NCBI RefSeq assembly: GCF_029392815.1
Contig: NZ_CP113942.1
Coordinates: 868,001-932,000 of the forward strand
Direction of reading: 5' to 3'
From: Bifidobacterium sp. ESL0682
Lineage (GTDB): Bacteria; Actinomycetota; Actinomycetes; Actinomycetales; Bifidobacteriaceae
DNA length: 64,000 nt
Position 1 is the first letter of the stretch, and each line of letters begins with the position of its first letter. Of this stretch, positions 46,910 to 58,067 are shown piece after piece. The position numbers were made by a program, and so were the translations under genes. The notes under the pieces are model-generated. The model was not told the DNA's origin. It saw nothing but the letters and a program-made list of their open reading frames with translations, and ran no database searches.

Positions 46910-48091
46910 ATGCCAGAAGACTTCAACGAGCTTTTCGACACGAATGCCGAGTGGGTGGATGATTCCACCGGCTCATCTTCTGGTACCCAGCCGCCCGAGC
47001 CTCCCAAGTCACGTCATGAAATGCGTCTACGCAGGCAGCAGCAGCGTCGTCGGCAGACTATTGCCGCCGCCATTGTCGCGCTTATCGTGTTGATTGTGGG
47101 TTGTGGCGGTTTCTTCGGTGTGAGGGCCATTGTCCATCATATCGATGTCAACCGCTCACAGAATATTTCTACCGATTACCAAGGCCCCGGAACCGGTAAG
47201 GTCTGGTTCACCATCGAAAGCGGCGAAGGAGTGAACTCCGTCGCGCATAGCCTGGTCAAACAGGATGTCGTCAAGAATGCAGATACATTCGCCAGTACGG
47301 TGGCCGCCAACAACAGCACGTTGTATCCGGGCATGTATCAGCTCAAAAAACACATGTCATCCATGGACGCGGTGAAAATCTTGTCCGACAGGACCAAGGC
47401 CACCGGGTTCCTCGAAGTCAAAGCCGGCGAACGCAGTTCTGATGTGATAGCGCAGGCCGCGCAGCTTTCCGGAATAGATAAATCTCAGTTTGACGCAATC
47501 GTCAACGGCGGCGGACAAGGTATCCTGCCCGCTGAAGCCGGCGGCAAATTTGAAGGCTGGCTTGAACCCGGCATCTACGATGTGAAGAAAAAGGGCAGTA
47601 CTGCAGCCTCGATTTTGAAGCAGATCGTTGATAAGCGTGTCACTAAGCTCAACGCCTTGAATGTCCCTGCCGGAGCGCAACGTGAAACCGTTCTCAATAT
47701 GGCTTCCATCGCAGAGTCCGAGGTGAACCGTTCGGACTATTATGGCAAAGTCGTACGTGTCATCGTCAATCGACTCAACCAAAGTATGGCGCTGGGCATG
47801 GATTCGACCGTTGCCTACGGCGCCAACGTCAAGCCGAGCCAGCTCACCAATGCCATGCTCACCAATGCCGCTGACCCGTACAACACTCGCATTAACAAGG
47901 GGTTGCCGCCCACTCCAATCAGTTCGCCGGGCGACGAAGCCATTCAGGCCGCTATGAATCCGACACCTGGTGACTGGTTGTATTTCGTGACTACGAACTT
48001 GCAGACTGGCGAGACGAAGTTCGCCACGACCGAAGCCGAATTCAACCAGATTCGCCAGGAATACAAGTCTCAGAATCCGAATGCCAACTGA
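46910..48091 (+). CDS. mltG: endolytic murein transglycosylase MltG (YceG-like)
   Basis: 393 residues. A basic cytoplasmic N-terminus (RHEMRLRRQQQRRRQ) precedes a transmembrane helix (TIAAAIVALIVLIVGCGGFF) and an extracellular LysM-like/YceG domain. The catalytic Glu region is VLNMASIAESEVNRSDYYGK, followed by VAYG, YNTRINKGLPPTPISSPGDE and AAMNPTPGDWLYFVT, all typical. MltG cleaves nascent peptidoglycan strands and sets glycan length. AGAGGGG precedes the ATG, 24 bases after ruvX. Confidence 0.94.
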   Translation: MPEDFNELFDTNAEWVDDSTGSSSGTQPPEPPKSRHEMRLRRQQQRRRQTIAAAIVALIVLIVGCGGFFGVRAIVHHIDVNRSQNISTDYQGPGTGKVWFTIESGEGVNSVAHSLVKQDVVKNADTFASTVAANNSTLYPGMYQLKKHMSSMDAVKILSDRTKATGFLEVKAGERSSDVIAQAAQLSGIDKSQFDAIVNGGGQGILPAEAGGKFEGWLEPGIYDVKKKGSTAASILKQIVDKRVTKLNALNVPAGAQRETVLNMASIAESEVNRSDYYGKVVRVIVNRLNQSMALGMDSTVAYGANVKPSQLTNAMLTNAADPYNTRINKGLPPTPISSPGDEAIQAAMNPTPGDWLYFVTTNLQTGETKFATTEAEFNQIRQEYKSQNPNAN

Positions 48092-48189
48092 GCTGTTTAA
48101 TTTGTGTTCAGTTGTGTAGCTGAGTTGCTTGTCGTGGTTGGCCGTATATTCCCCCAAATTCACTCATGCTTCGCAAATAGTCGTATGAA

Positions 48190-48636
48190 CTAAATAAATA
48201 CAGCGGCGATTGCTGAAAACACTATCACTGGAGCAAACGGTGCCTTGCGGGCGCCGTTGTTGACAAATCTCGGCCAGATGAAGATCCAGAGCAGTCCCAG
48301 GGCGCCCATGAACAGCCACCAATAGAGGTAGGACATCAGTCCGAATGAGCCTACGGCAAGGCCTGTCAAGAACGATGCAGTGACATCGCCGAAGCCAAGT
48401 GCTCCTGGTTTCAGGCGCGAAAGCAAGAATTGAATAGCGGCCGATAGCGCTGCATATCCCAGAGGAAGCAGCACTTTGGCAGGGTTGCATTCGACGATGG
48501 CAAGGATGAGGAAAACCACGAATTGAATCAACGTACCGAACGCCACCCACGTTCTGGGCACACGCAAACGGCGGATGTCTTCGACGACGAGCATCAGTCC
48601 GCAGATGAGACTCGGAAACACAGCAATGTAGGCCAT
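48190..48636 (-). CDS. prepilin peptidase (A24 family), short form
   Basis: About 148 residues with four to five hydrophobic segments. The catalytic aspartates are in VVEDIRRLRVP and in the GFGD motif of GALGFGDVTASFL, which identify an aspartic prepilin peptidase lacking the N-terminal methylase domain. It would process type IV-pilin-like or Tad pilin leader peptides, but no pilin genes are in the window. An internal Met at 48636 is taken as the start because the preceding 22 residues are polar and unconserved; the ribosome site is weak. It is convergent with mltG and divergent from aroC. Confidence 0.75.
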   Translation of the reverse strand: MAYIAVFPSLICGLMLVVEDIRRLRVPRTWVAFGTLIQFVVFLILAIVECNPAKVLLPLGYAALSAAIQFLLSRLKPGALGFGDVTASFLTGLAVGSFGLMSYLYWWLFMGALGLLWIFIWPRFVNNGARKAPFAPVIVFSAIAAVFI

Positions 48637-48752
48637 ATCGGTAAGATAGTTCCTAAACCCATTATTCGACGAATGGAAAGCACGAAAACGCGGAAATTTC
48701 AAGGTTTGATTTTTCTGTGGCTGAATTCGTCAAGGTTCGATAAGGAGCAAGC

Positions 48753-49937
48753 ATGTTGCGTTGGCAGACGGCAGGGGAGTCGCACGGTGAGGCGTTGGTC
48801 GCGATGATTGAGGGCCTTCCGGCCGGCGTGGAAGTGCGTTTGCAGGATGTTGTCGACGCCTTGGCGAGACGGCGTCTGGGCTACGGCCGTGGCGCCCGCA
48901 TGAAGTTTGAAGAGGACAAGGTACGGCTTTTGACCGGTGTTCGTCACGGCAAGACGCTTGGTTCGCCGGTGACCATCGAGATTGCCAACACCGAATGGCC
49001 GAAGTGGACCGAAGTGATGAGCGCCGACCCGCTTGACCATGAACTGCCGCCCACGGGCCGCAACGAGCCTCTGACCCGTCCACGTCCTGGCCATGCTGAC
49101 TTGACCGGTATGCGCAAATACGGTTTTGACGACGCCCGAAATGCTTTGGAGCGTTCCAGTGCCCGTGAGACCGCTTCGCGTGTGGCCTTGGGCGAGGTCG
49201 CAGCGAAATTCCTCGAGCAATCGGTTGGCATTCGCACCGTTGCTCACGTTGTCTCTTTGGGCGGCGAAAAAGCCGACACCAGTACGTTGCCTACGCCTTC
49301 GGACGTCGAGGCGCTTGATGCCTCGCCGGTGCGTACGCTCGACAAGGATGCAGAGAAACGCATGATGGCCAAGGTTGATGAGGCCAAATCCCGCGCCGAT
49401 ACGCTCGGTGGCGTGGTTGAGGTCATCGCCTACGGCGTACCTGCAGGTTTGGGCACATATGTGGAAAGCGACCGCAGGCTCGACGCAGCGTTGGCCGGTG
49501 CGTTGATGGGCATCCAGGCCATGAAAGGTGTGGAGGTGGGTGATGGCTTCCTTGAGGCCGATAGGTTCGGTTCTGAAGCCCATGATGAGATGTTCACCGA
49601 CGACAATGGTCATATTGAACGTTATTCCAACCGTTCCGGCGGCACCGAAGGCGGCATGTCCGACGGACAGCCGATCCGGGTGCGTGCCGCGATGAAGCCG
49701 ATTCCCTCGATTCCGCGCGCGCTGCGCACCGTGGATGTCGCCACCGGCGAAGAGGCCAAGGCTATCAATCAGCGTTCCGATACTACTGCGGTCCCGGCTG
49801 CATCCGTGGTCGCCGAGGCCATGGTGCGGTTGACATTGGCCCAGTTCGTGCTTGAGAAGTTCGGCGGCGACAGCGTCGAGGAAACGCGCAGAAACGCGCA
49901 GAATTATCTTGATTCATGGCCGGAGCACATGCGCTAG
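48753..49937 (+). CDS. aroC: chorismate synthase
   Basis: Final shikimate step: converts 5-enolpyruvylshikimate-3-phosphate to chorismate with reduced FMN. 394 residues. Signatures are [59 protein letters not shown] and [26 protein letters not shown] stands before the ATG. It is followed by aroKB and aroQ on the same strand. Confidence 0.97.
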   Translation: MLRWQTAGESHGEALVAMIEGLPAGVEVRLQDVVDALARRRLGYGRGARMKFEEDKVRLLTGVRHGKTLGSPVTIEIANTEWPKWTEVMSADPLDHELPPTGRNEPLTRPRPGHADLTGMRKYGFDDARNALERSSARETASRVALGEVAAKFLEQSVGIRTVAHVVSLGGEKADTSTLPTPSDVEALDASPVRTLDKDAEKRMMAKVDEAKSRADTLGGVVEVIAYGVPAGLGTYVESDRRLDAALAGALMGIQAMKGVEVGDGFLEADRFGSEAHDEMFTDDNGHIERYSNRSGGTEGGMSDGQPIRVRAAMKPIPSIPRALRTVDVATGEEAKAINQRSDTTAVPAASVVAEAMVRLTLAQFVLEKFGGDSVEETRRNAQNYLDSWPEHMR

Positions 49938-50074
49938 ATTGTTAACGGGTATTGGCGCTTGAAGATATTCAAGGTCGATATTGGAATAGATTAGCATTCG
50001 TTTCCGGGGCACTTGAGAGAGCGCTTTTAGAATAGGGAACGATTCGTGGTGAAGAGAGATAAGGTGCAGCAATC

Positions 50075-51699
50075 ATGAGTGGTCATCGTCCGCTTGCCGT
50101 CGTCATCGGCATGCCCGGTGCCGGCAAGACACGCGTGGGGCGTGAGGCGGCGCAGATGCTTAATGTCGATTTCGCGGATGCGGATATCGAGATCGAGCAG
50201 GAAGTCGGTATGAAGATTCCCCGGTATTTCAAGAAATACGGGGAACCCGCATTCCGTGAGGTGGAGGCCGATGTCATCGCTGATTTGCTTGAGTCGTTTG
50301 ACGGGTTGCTTGCATTGGGCGGCGGTGCTCCCATGACGGAGTCCACGAGAGATGCACTGGCTGACTATATCGCCGCAGGAGGCAAGCTGGTCTATCTGGA
50401 AGCCGATAGGCATGAGGCCATGGAACGTGCCGCACGTGGCGGCAACCGGCCGATGCTCAATGGTGACGCCAACAAACGTTGGATGAAACTCTATGAGGAA
50501 CGCGATCCCGTGTTCCGTGAAATCTCTAATCTGCATGTGCACACCCACGGTTCGACGCCGCGAGTGGCGGCAAGGAAGCTGAGCAATATGATCCAGGAAC
50601 GCATCGTCCATGTCACCGGTTCGGGTATCGAACCTTATGACGTCTGCATTGGCGAAGGCACGTTGAACCGTCTTCCGGAAGTGCTCGGACAAGACGTCTT
50701 GCGCGTCGCCCTGATTCACACCCAACCGGTGCAGCGCCATTCCGATCAAGCGCGAGCTTTGTTGCGTCAAACCGGTTATGAAGTATATGACATGCTCATT
50801 CCCGATGCGGAAAAAGGCAAGACCATCGACGTGGCCAAAACCATTTGGAAGCGGCTCGGGGAGATCGGTTTCACCCGTTCCGACGCCATTGTTGGTTTGG
50901 GTGGGGGAGCTGCGACCGATCTCGCCGGTTTCATTGCCGCCACCTGGATGCGCGGCATCCGCTATGTCAACTGTCCGACCTCGCTGCTGGCGATGGTTGA
51001 CGCCTCGACCGGCGGCAAAACCGGTATCAATACCGACGAGGGCAAGAATCTGGTCGGCTCATTCTATACGCCAGCCGGCGTGCTCGCGGACTTGCGCACC
51101 TTAAAGACCCTGCCTCGCGACATCTTCACCGAGGGGCTTGGGGAAGTCACCAAATCCGGGTTCATCCGCGATACCGAGATCCTAACATCCTGCAGGAGCA
51201 TGCCGAGGAGCTCCGGAACTTCAACGGTGACGATTTTCTCGGTTCGCCGCTCGAGGACGTGGTCGCCGAGCTCATCGAGCGCACGGTCCGCGTCAAGGCC
51301 TACCACGTTTCCAATGACTTGAAGGAAGCCGGTCTACGCGAATTCCTTAACTATGGTCATACGTTGGCGCATGCCATCGAAAAACTCGAGAATTTCCGCT
51401 GGCGTCACGGCAACGCGGTGGCTGTCGGTTGCGTCTACGCTGCCGAACTCTCCCATATCCTCGGCCATATCGATCAGGAAACCGTCGACCTTCACCGTTC
51501 GATTCTCTCCTCGCTTGGCCTGCCGATTTCATGGGACGGCGGCGATTGGGATTCGGTGCTGGCACTAATGCACAAGGACAAGAAGGCGCGTGGCAACACA
51601 TTGCGTTTCGTCATCCTCGACAGCATCGGCCATCCGATGCATCTTGAGGATCCGCCGATGGACGCACTCGTCGAGGCGTTTGAGCGGATTCGTAACTGA
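50075..51699 (+). CDS. aroKB: bifunctional shikimate kinase / 3-dehydroquinate synthase, frame disrupted once
   Basis: A fusion of about 541 residues. Residues 1-175 are shikimate kinase: Walker [25 protein letters not shown] and ALGGGAPM. Residues 185 to the end are NAD- and zinc-dependent dehydroquinate synthase: [49 protein letters not shown] and the metal His in [13 protein letters not shown] and RHGNAVAVG. The fusion is typical of bifidobacteria. The frame breaks at 51184-51185; one more A gives [20 protein letters not shown], joining the two parts. It lies between aroC and aroQ. Confidence 0.94.
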
Positions 51700-51815
51700 G
51701 CAATTGCACAAGTCGGCAAGTGGGTTTTGAGACTTGGCGGAATGTCAAAGTTTTAAAGGCTGGTCTGTTGACCTATGCAGGGAAATGTACTTCATCAAAT
51801 AGAAAGAACGAAACA

Positions 51816-52262
51816 ATGACCAAGGTAATCGTCGTCAACGGGCCGAATCTCGGACGTCTGGGTGTGCGTGAGCCTGACGTATACGGACATCAGGATTTGC
51901 AGACTTTGCGCAAGGATTGCGCCGAATGGGGCAAGGCTCTTGGCCTTGAAGTCGAGGTGCGTCAGTCCGACGACGAAGCCGAAGTCATCGGCTGGATGCA
52001 TCAGGCCGTCGACGAGCAGACCCCGGTGGTGATGAACCCTGCCGCGTTCACCCATTACAGCTACGGGCTTTCAGACGCTGCCAAAATGGTCACCGATGCC
52101 GGTCTGCCGCTGATGGAAGTGCACATCTCCAACCCGTCGTCGCGTGATTCTTTCCGTAAATACAGCGTCATCAGCCCCGTAGCCACAGGCACCATCACCG
52201 GCATGGGCTTCTACGGGTACAAGCTCGCCCTCGATGCAGTGGCCCATCTGTTGGCGCAATAG
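51816..52262 (+). CDS. aroQ: 3-dehydroquinate dehydratase, type II
   Basis: 148 residues. Dehydrates 3-dehydroquinate to 3-dehydroshikimate. Family marks are the N-terminal VIVVNGPNLGRLGVREPDVYG with the catalytic Tyr, VEVRQSDDEAEVIGWMHQA, VMNPAAFTHYSYGLSDA and MEVHISNPSSRDSFRKYS. The start MTKVIVVNGPN at 51816 has only a weak AGAAAGAA ribosome site; the longer upstream frame is unconserved. The fold forms dodecamers. Confidence 0.95.
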   Translation: MTKVIVVNGPNLGRLGVREPDVYGHQDLQTLRKDCAEWGKALGLEVEVRQSDDEAEVIGWMHQAVDEQTPVVMNPAAFTHYSYGLSDAAKMVTDAGLPLMEVHISNPSSRDSFRKYSVISPVATGTITGMGFYGYKLALDAVAHLLAQ

Positions 52263-52358
52263 AACACGAAAAATGCCCTATTGATGAAGCGTTAAATGGC
52301 GGAACGGACACCCAATTTCCGGTCCCGCCTACGAACACGCCGAGTCAATAGCGGCTGA

Positions 52359-52372
52359 TAGACTGAAGTTCC
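52359..52372 (+). promoter_or_regulatory. candidate -10 box giving a leaderless pyrG transcript
   Basis: TAGACT (52359-52364), the same hexamer as before yaaA, is followed by eight bases and the ATG at 52373. No ribosome site is present. Confidence 0.45.
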
Positions 52373-54052
52373 ATGGCAAGAGAAAATAATGATAATTCCC
52401 ATGGACATGTCACTAAGCATATTTTCGTCACTGGTGGCGTTGTTTCCTCCCTTGGTAAGGGCCTGACAGCATCCTCTCTCGGTCGCCTTCTGCGCAGCCG
52501 TGGTCTCCGCGTTCTGCAGCAGAAACTCGATCCTTATATCAACGTTGACCCGGGCACTATGAACCCGTTCCAGCACGGTGAGGTCTACGTCACCGAAGAC
52601 GGCGCCGAAACCGATTTGGACATCGGCCACTACGAGCGCTTCCTTGACGTCTTCCTTTCCCAGAAGGCCAACGTCACCACTGGCCAGATTTATCAGTCTG
52701 TGTTGGACAAGGAACGCGCCGGCAAGTACCTCGGCCAGTGCGTCCAGGTTATCCCGCATGTCACCAACGAGATCAAGAGCCGTATGCGTGCTCAGGCCGC
52801 AGACGACGTTGACGTGATCATCACCGAGATCGGTGGCACCGTCGGCGACATCGAGTCCCAGCCGTTCCTCGAGGCTGCACGCGAGGTCAAGCGTGAGCTT
52901 GGTCCGCACAACTGCATGTTCGTCCACGTCTCGCTGGTTCCGTACCTGCCTGCCGCCCATGAGCTCAAGACCAAGCCGACCCAGCATTCCGTAATGACCT
53001 TGCGCCAGCTCGGCATCACGCCGGATGCTCTCGTTCTGCGCAGCGACCGTCCGTTGAACCAAAGCATCAAGGATAAGATTTCCCTGATGTGCGACGTCGA
53101 CGAAGAGGGCGTGGTCAACTGCGTGGATGCTCCGAGTATCTACGATGTGCCGAAGATCCTGCACAACGAGGGTCTTGATTCCTACGTGGTTCGTTTCCTC
53201 GAGATGTCTGGTCATGACGTCGATTGGGCCGAATGGGACGACCTGCTGGAGCGTGTGCACCACCCGAAGGAAGAGGTCAACATCGCCGTCGTCGGTAAGT
53301 ACATCGACTTGCCCGATGCCTACCTGTCCGTCATCGAAGCTGTCAAGGCCGGTGGCTTCGGTAACTATGCCAAGGCCAACGTCAAGCTCGTCGCAGCGGA
53401 TCTGTGCGAGACCGAGGCGGGTGCCGATGCCGAACTGCGTGACATGGACGGCATCATCGTGCCCGGTGGTTTCGGTGTGCGTGGCATCGACGGTAAGATC
53501 GGCGCGCTGCGTTACGCTCGCGAGCACAAGTTGCCTGCCTTAGGTCTCTGCCTTGGCCTGCAGTGCATGGTCATCGAGTATGCGCGTGACGTGCTGGAGC
53601 TCGAGGACGCGGACTCTTCTGAGTTCGAGCCTGACTGCAAGAACCCGGTCATCGCCACGATGGAAGAGCAGAAGGATATTCTTGCCAACGGCGACATGGG
53701 CCATACCATGCGCCTCGGTGCTTATCCTGCAGTGCTCAAGGACGATTCGTTGGTCGCCAAGCTGTATGGCACCACCAACGTCAGCGAGCGTCATCGTCAT
53801 CGCTATGAGGTCAACGTGGCCTATAAGGATCGCCTGCGTGAAGCTGGTCTCGAAATCTCGGGTGAAAGCCCCGACGGCGAGCTCACGGAGTTTGTGGAAC
53901 TACCACAGGATGTGCACCCGTTCTATGTCGGAACGCAGGCCCATCCCGAGTTCAAGTCCCGCCCGACCAAGCCGCACCCACTGTTCCAGGGTCTGGTTAA
54001 GGCCGCGCTCGACCACCAGGCAGCCCGCAAGAGCCAGTCTGAAGAGGACTGA
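52373..54052 (+). CDS. pyrG: CTP synthase
   Basis: 559 residues. Makes CTP from UTP, glutamine and ATP. The synthase domain starts [20 protein letters not shown] (P-loop), followed by [20 protein letters not shown] and [19 protein letters not shown]. The class I glutaminase domain has the nucleophile Cys in [17 protein letters not shown] and His/Glu in [18 protein letters not shown]. No Shine-Dalgarno precedes the ATG, in keeping with a leaderless message. A terminator lies 80 bases after the stop. Confidence 0.97.
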   Translation: MARENNDNSHGHVTKHIFVTGGVVSSLGKGLTASSLGRLLRSRGLRVLQQKLDPYINVDPGTMNPFQHGEVYVTEDGAETDLDIGHYERFLDVFLSQKANVTTGQIYQSVLDKERAGKYLGQCVQVIPHVTNEIKSRMRAQAADDVDVIITEIGGTVGDIESQPFLEAAREVKRELGPHNCMFVHVSLVPYLPAAHELKTKPTQHSVMTLRQLGITPDALVLRSDRPLNQSIKDKISLMCDVDEEGVVNCVDAPSIYDVPKILHNEGLDSYVVRFLEMSGHDVDWAEWDDLLERVHHPKEEVNIAVVGKYIDLPDAYLSVIEAVKAGGFGNYAKANVKLVAADLCETEAGADAELRDMDGIIVPGGFGVRGIDGKIGALRYAREHKLPALGLCLGLQCMVIEYARDVLELEDADSSEFEPDCKNPVIATMEEQKDILANGDMGHTMRLGAYPAVLKDDSLVAKLYGTTNVSERHRHRYEVNVAYKDRLREAGLEISGESPDGELTEFVELPQDVHPFYVGTQAHPEFKSRPTKPHPLFQGLVKAALDHQAARKSQSEED

Positions 54053-54369
54053 ATCTAAGCGCTGAGAAGGACTCCGATTCTGTCTCATCAATAGATGTGA
54101 CAGTTATCGAGATTGTCTAGATTGAACGTATGAAGACCCCGCTTCGGTGGGGTCTTCTGCTATAAGGAACAGGTGGTAGGGAACGGCCGACGAAGATAAT
54201 AGCGATAGCGGCAAAAGCTGTGTAAGTACACAGAATTAAACGATATATACAACACATGTGAATTAAATCACTTTCATTATCAGCGTTGTTTTTCATGCAA
54301 CCCTAGTAATAAAAGTCCAATTCTGTTAGGTTTATATAGAGTGTAGTCAATGATGGGAGGCAGCGTACG
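54053..54369. other. pyrG-sufB intergenic region
   Basis: About 317 bases. It holds the pyrG terminator (54132-54157), an AT-rich stretch with palindromes CACATGTG (54253-54260) and GTGAATTAAATCAC (54258-54271) that overlap and could be an operator, and a TATAGA-like -10 near 54338 before sufB. No SufR gene is present. Confidence 0.4.
54132..54157 (+). terminator. pyrG terminator
   Basis: GAAGACCCCGC, loop TTCG, GTGGGGTCTTC: an 11-bp stem with one wobble and a stable UUCG-type tetraloop. Confidence 0.85.
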
Positions 54370-55866
54370 GTGGTAGAAAAACAAACGCCAAACGCCGCGT
54401 CTGATACGGAGATGAGCCAATATGTGGCTGATCGTGAACGTGTCAACGAGGATAAAATTAAACAGGATGACGAGATCATCCAGGAATTCGGTGAGTACAA
54501 CTACGGTTGGCACGATTCCGATGCGGCCGGTGAAGCCGCGAAGAAGGGCATTGACGAGAATGTCGTCCGTGCCATTTCGGCAGATAAGCACGAGCCTGAA
54601 TGGATGCTGGAGATGCGCCTCAAGGGCTATCATGCATTCATCGATAAGCCCATGCCCAAGTGGGGCGTGGATCTCTCTGACTTCGATGCCGACGATTTCA
54701 AGTACTATGTGAAGCCGATTGACAAGCCCGCCAAGAGTTGGGAAGAGCTGCCTACGGACATTCGCACCACTTATGACAAGCTGGGTATTCCGGACGCCGA
54801 GAAGAAGCGTCTGGTCTCCGGTGTCGCCGCGCAGTACGAGTCCGAGGTCATCTATAACTCCATCCAGGAGGATCTCAAAAAGGAAGGCGTGATCTTCACC
54901 GATACGGATACCGCATTGCGCGAGTATCCGGATTTGGTCAAGAAGTATTTCGCGACCGTCATTCCCTACGATGACAACAAATTCGCAGCGCTCAACACGG
55001 CGGCATGGTCCGGTGGCTCGTTCGTCTACGTCCCCAAGGGCGTCCATGTCGATATCCCGCTGCAGGCCTACTTCCGTATCAATACGCCGAACATGGGTCA
55101 GTTCGAACGCACGCTGATCATTGCCGAGGAAGGCTCCTACGTCCACTACGTCGAGGGCTGCACGGCTCCGATCTACGCGACGGATTCGCTGCACGCGGCC
55201 AACGTCGAGATCATCGTCGGCAAGAACGCACGTGTGCGCTATACGACGGTGCAGAACTGGTCGAACAACGTCTACAACCTGGTTACCCAGCGTGCCTACG
55301 TCAAAGAGGGCGGCACCATGGAATGGGTCGATGGCAACATCGGCTCCAAGGCAAGTATGAAGTACCCGTCCTGCATCCTGGCCGAGCCGTATGCCAAGGC
55401 CTCCACCATGTCACTGAGTTTTGCCGGCAAGGGCCAGTATCAGGACACCGGCGCCAAGATGATTCATCTGGCACCGCACACCAGTTCCACCATCGTGGCC
55501 AAGTCCATCTCGCGTGGCGGCGGACGTTGCGCCTATCGAGGACTGGTCAAGGTAATCGACGGAGCCAAGGCCTCGAACTCTTCGGTGGTCTGCGACACCC
55601 TGTTGGTCGACGACTATTCGCGTTCCGACACATATCCGCACGTCGACATCCGCGAGGACGACGTGACGATGGCACATGAGGCGACTGTTTCCAAGGTCTC
55701 CGAAGACCAGCTCTTCTACTTGATGAGCCGTGGCCTGGAGGAGAAGGAAGCCATGGGCATGATCGTGCGCGGCTTCGTCGAGCCGATCAGCCGTGAGCTG
55801 CCTATGGAATATGCGTTGGAGCTCAACAGGCTGGTCGAGTTGCAAATGGAAGGATCGGTGGGCTGA
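54370..55866 (+). CDS. sufB: Fe-S cluster assembly protein SufB
   Basis: 498 residues, the scaffold component of the SufBCD complex. The start is a GTG at 54370 behind GGGAGG. Family marks are [54 protein letters not shown] (conserved Cys), [16 protein letters not shown] and [20 protein letters not shown]. It is the first gene of a sufB-sufD-sufC-sufS-sufU set. The usual actinobacterial SufR repressor gene does not precede it. Confidence 0.95.
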   Translation: MVEKQTPNAASDTEMSQYVADRERVNEDKIKQDDEIIQEFGEYNYGWHDSDAAGEAAKKGIDENVVRAISADKHEPEWMLEMRLKGYHAFIDKPMPKWGVDLSDFDADDFKYYVKPIDKPAKSWEELPTDIRTTYDKLGIPDAEKKRLVSGVAAQYESEVIYNSIQEDLKKEGVIFTDTDTALREYPDLVKKYFATVIPYDDNKFAALNTAAWSGGSFVYVPKGVHVDIPLQAYFRINTPNMGQFERTLIIAEEGSYVHYVEGCTAPIYATDSLHAANVEIIVGKNARVRYTTVQNWSNNVYNLVTQRAYVKEGGTMEWVDGNIGSKASMKYPSCILAEPYAKASTMSLSFAGKGQYQDTGAKMIHLAPHTSSTIVAKSISRGGGRCAYRGLVKVIDGAKASNSSVVCDTLLVDDYSRSDTYPHVDIREDDVTMAHEATVSKVSEDQLFYLMSRGLEEKEAMGMIVRGFVEPISRELPMEYALELNRLVELQMEGSVG

Positions 55867-55869
55867 TCG

Positions 55870-57093
55870 ATGGCCGAACAAGAAGTGAATATTCCAGTAG
55901 CGGATCCTAATGATCCCTATGCGATGCCGGCAGCCATGCCGTCCAGCGCCGACAACGAGCGCCGCTCGTTCGAGGTGGACGACTTCAAAATGCCGACACG
56001 CAAGCAAGAGCCCTGGCGTTACACGCCGCTCGAGCGCATCGAGGAGTTCTTCGATGTTTTCACCCTCAGTGGTGAGACGGAAGTGTCTGTCAGCAATATC
56101 GATGGCACGCCGATTGACGAAAAGAAGGTCACCAAGTCGGTCATCGACCGTACCGCGGCACCTTCCGGCACGGTGATGAAGCCGAACGACCGTGTTTCGG
56201 CTGTCGAATGGAACAGCGGTGACAAGACCGTTATCGTCTCCATCTCCGGAGAGCTGGACCAGCCGGTTCTGGTCGATGTCGAGGGCCATGGCACCGATCT
56301 TGATTCGTTGCACTTGGTGCTGCAGGTCGCCGATCGTACGCACGGCGATATCGTTGTGCGTCATGGTGGTCTGGCCCGTCTTGCCGAAGGTGTTGAAATC
56401 ATCACCGGCAAGGATTCCCACGTTTCCACGACTTTCGTGCAGGAATGGGAGAAGGGCTCCAAGCATGTAGGCAACCAGCGCATCCACGTCGGTGACAACG
56501 CCTCGCTGCGTCACGCCGTGGTCACCCTCGGCGGCGACATCGTGCGTCTGCGCATGGATCAGGAATTCGGCGGACCACAGGGCGACCTCAACATGCTCGG
56601 CATCTACTTCGCCGAGGCAGGCCAGCACTTGGAACATCGCACGATGGTGGTTCACAACTATCCAGAGTGCAAGTCCCGTGTGGTCTACAAGGGTGCACTC
56701 GATGGCAAGAACGCGCATTCGACCTGGGTAGGCAATGCTCTCATCAAGCCGCAGGCGCCGAACACCGACTCCTACGAGCTCAACCGTAACCTGGTGCTCA
56801 CTCCCGGTCCAGTGGCCGATTCCGAGCCGAACCTCGAGATCGAGAACGGCAATATCATCGGTGCCGGCCATGCCAGCTCCGTCGGCCATTTCGACGACGA
56901 GGAGCTCTTCTACCTGCAGTCGCGCGGCATCACGGAATCCGAAGCCCGCAAGCTCGTGGTCCGTGGCTTCTTCGCCGACCTGATCGAACAAATCGGTGTG
57001 CCTAGCATCGCCGAACACCTTATGAATGTCATTGACCGTAGGCTCGCGCGCGGTGAAAGCGCCGACATGCAAGCGGTATTGGAGGATAAGTAA
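55870..57093 (+). CDS. sufD: Fe-S cluster assembly protein SufD
   Basis: 407 residues, paralog of SufB and partner in SufBCD. It starts 3 bases after the sufB stop. Features are KQEPWRYTPLERIEEFF near the N-terminus, a beta-helix core (TFVQEWEKGSKHVGNQRIHV) and the conserved C-terminal GAGHASSVGHFDDEELFYLQ, with a conserved His. Its stop directly abuts the sufC ATG, so the three are tightly coupled. Confidence 0.94.
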   Translation: MAEQEVNIPVADPNDPYAMPAAMPSSADNERRSFEVDDFKMPTRKQEPWRYTPLERIEEFFDVFTLSGETEVSVSNIDGTPIDEKKVTKSVIDRTAAPSGTVMKPNDRVSAVEWNSGDKTVIVSISGELDQPVLVDVEGHGTDLDSLHLVLQVADRTHGDIVVRHGGLARLAEGVEIITGKDSHVSTTFVQEWEKGSKHVGNQRIHVGDNASLRHAVVTLGGDIVRLRMDQEFGGPQGDLNMLGIYFAEAGQHLEHRTMVVHNYPECKSRVVYKGALDGKNAHSTWVGNALIKPQAPNTDSYELNRNLVLTPGPVADSEPNLEIENGNIIGAGHASSVGHFDDEELFYLQSRGITESEARKLVVRGFFADLIEQIGVPSIAEHLMNVIDRRLARGESADMQAVLEDK

Positions 57094-57870
57094 ATGTCTA
57101 CATTGGAAATCAAGGATCTCTACGCATCGGTGGAGACCAAGGAAGGCCGCAAGCAGATTCTCAAAGGCGCGACCCTGACCGTCAACTCCGGCGAGACCCA
57201 TGCCATCATGGGTCCCAACGGTTCCGGCAAGTCCACGCTGGCCTACACACTGGCCGGCCACCCGAAGTACTTCGTTGACTCCGGCGAAGCATTGCTCGAT
57301 GGCGAGGACATCCTCAAGATGACTGCTGACGAGCGTGCCAAGGCAGGTCTGTTCCTGGCCATGCAGTATCCGGTCGAGGTGCCGGGCGTCTCGATGACCA
57401 ACTTCCTGCGTACCGCCAAGACTGAGGTCGACGGCAAGGCTCCGGCCATCCGCACATGGAGCAAGGAACTGCAGGACGCCATGAAGAACCTGCGCATGGA
57501 CAAGAAGTTCGCTTCCCGTTCCGTCAACGAAGGCTTCTCAGGTGGTGAGAAGAAGCGTGCCGAAGTGCTGCAGCTCGAGCTGCTGAAGCCGAAGTTCGCC
57601 ATCATGGACGAGACCGATTCCGGCCTCGACGTCGATGCGCTGCGCATCGTCTCCGAAGGCGTGAACCGTGCCAAGGACAACACCGGACTCGGCATCATGC
57701 TCATCACGCACTACACGCGAATCCTCAAATACATCAAGCCGGATATCGTGCATGTGTTTGCCGGCGGTAAGTTCGTCAAGACTGGCGGACCGGAATTGGC
57801 TGATGAACTCGAAGAGACCGGGTATGATCAGTATCTGCCGGAAGGATCTACGGAATCGGCTTTGGCTTGA
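57094..57870 (+). CDS. sufC: Fe-S cluster assembly ATPase SufC
   Basis: 258 residues, a cytoplasmic ABC-type ATPase that drives SufBCD. Walker A MGPNGSGKSTLAYTLAG, a Q-loop region FLAMQYPVEVPGVSM, the SufC-type signature NEGFSGGEKKRAEVLQL, Walker B KFAIMDETDSGLDVDAL, and switch His in LITHYTRILKYIKPD. The ATG follows the sufD stop with no gap. Two strong hairpins separate it from sufS. Confidence 0.97.
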   Translation: MSTLEIKDLYASVETKEGRKQILKGATLTVNSGETHAIMGPNGSGKSTLAYTLAGHPKYFVDSGEALLDGEDILKMTADERAKAGLFLAMQYPVEVPGVSMTNFLRTAKTEVDGKAPAIRTWSKELQDAMKNLRMDKKFASRSVNEGFSGGEKKRAEVLQLELLKPKFAIMDETDSGLDVDALRIVSEGVNRAKDNTGLGIMLITHYTRILKYIKPDIVHVFAGGKFVKTGGPELADELEETGYDQYLPEGSTESALA

Positions 57871-57936
57871 TTTTCTCTTTCTGATGAGTTAGTTTTGGCT
57901 GGCTTTCGTGATCATCTCGCTTTTTTGCGGTTGGTC

Positions 57937-58025
57937 GCGGATGGGAAGGAGATGTCATGTTTCGGAACCCTCAAGGCCGGTAGGCCAAGCTTTATTCCTC
58001 AACATGACATCTCCTTCCCATCCGC
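57937..58025. repeat. 25-bp perfect inverted repeat between sufC and sufS
   Basis: The arms at 57937-57961 and 58001-58025 are exact complements over 25 bases (core GGATGGGAAGGAGATGTCAT) with a 39-base loop. This is longer than any terminator stem nearby. Candidate roles are attenuation of sufS-sufU, transcript processing, or a small mobile or intergenic repeat. Confidence 0.8.
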
Positions 58026-58067
58026 TTATGTAACGTTTAGCGGTCAGGTTTATTTTTAGGGGCTTTG

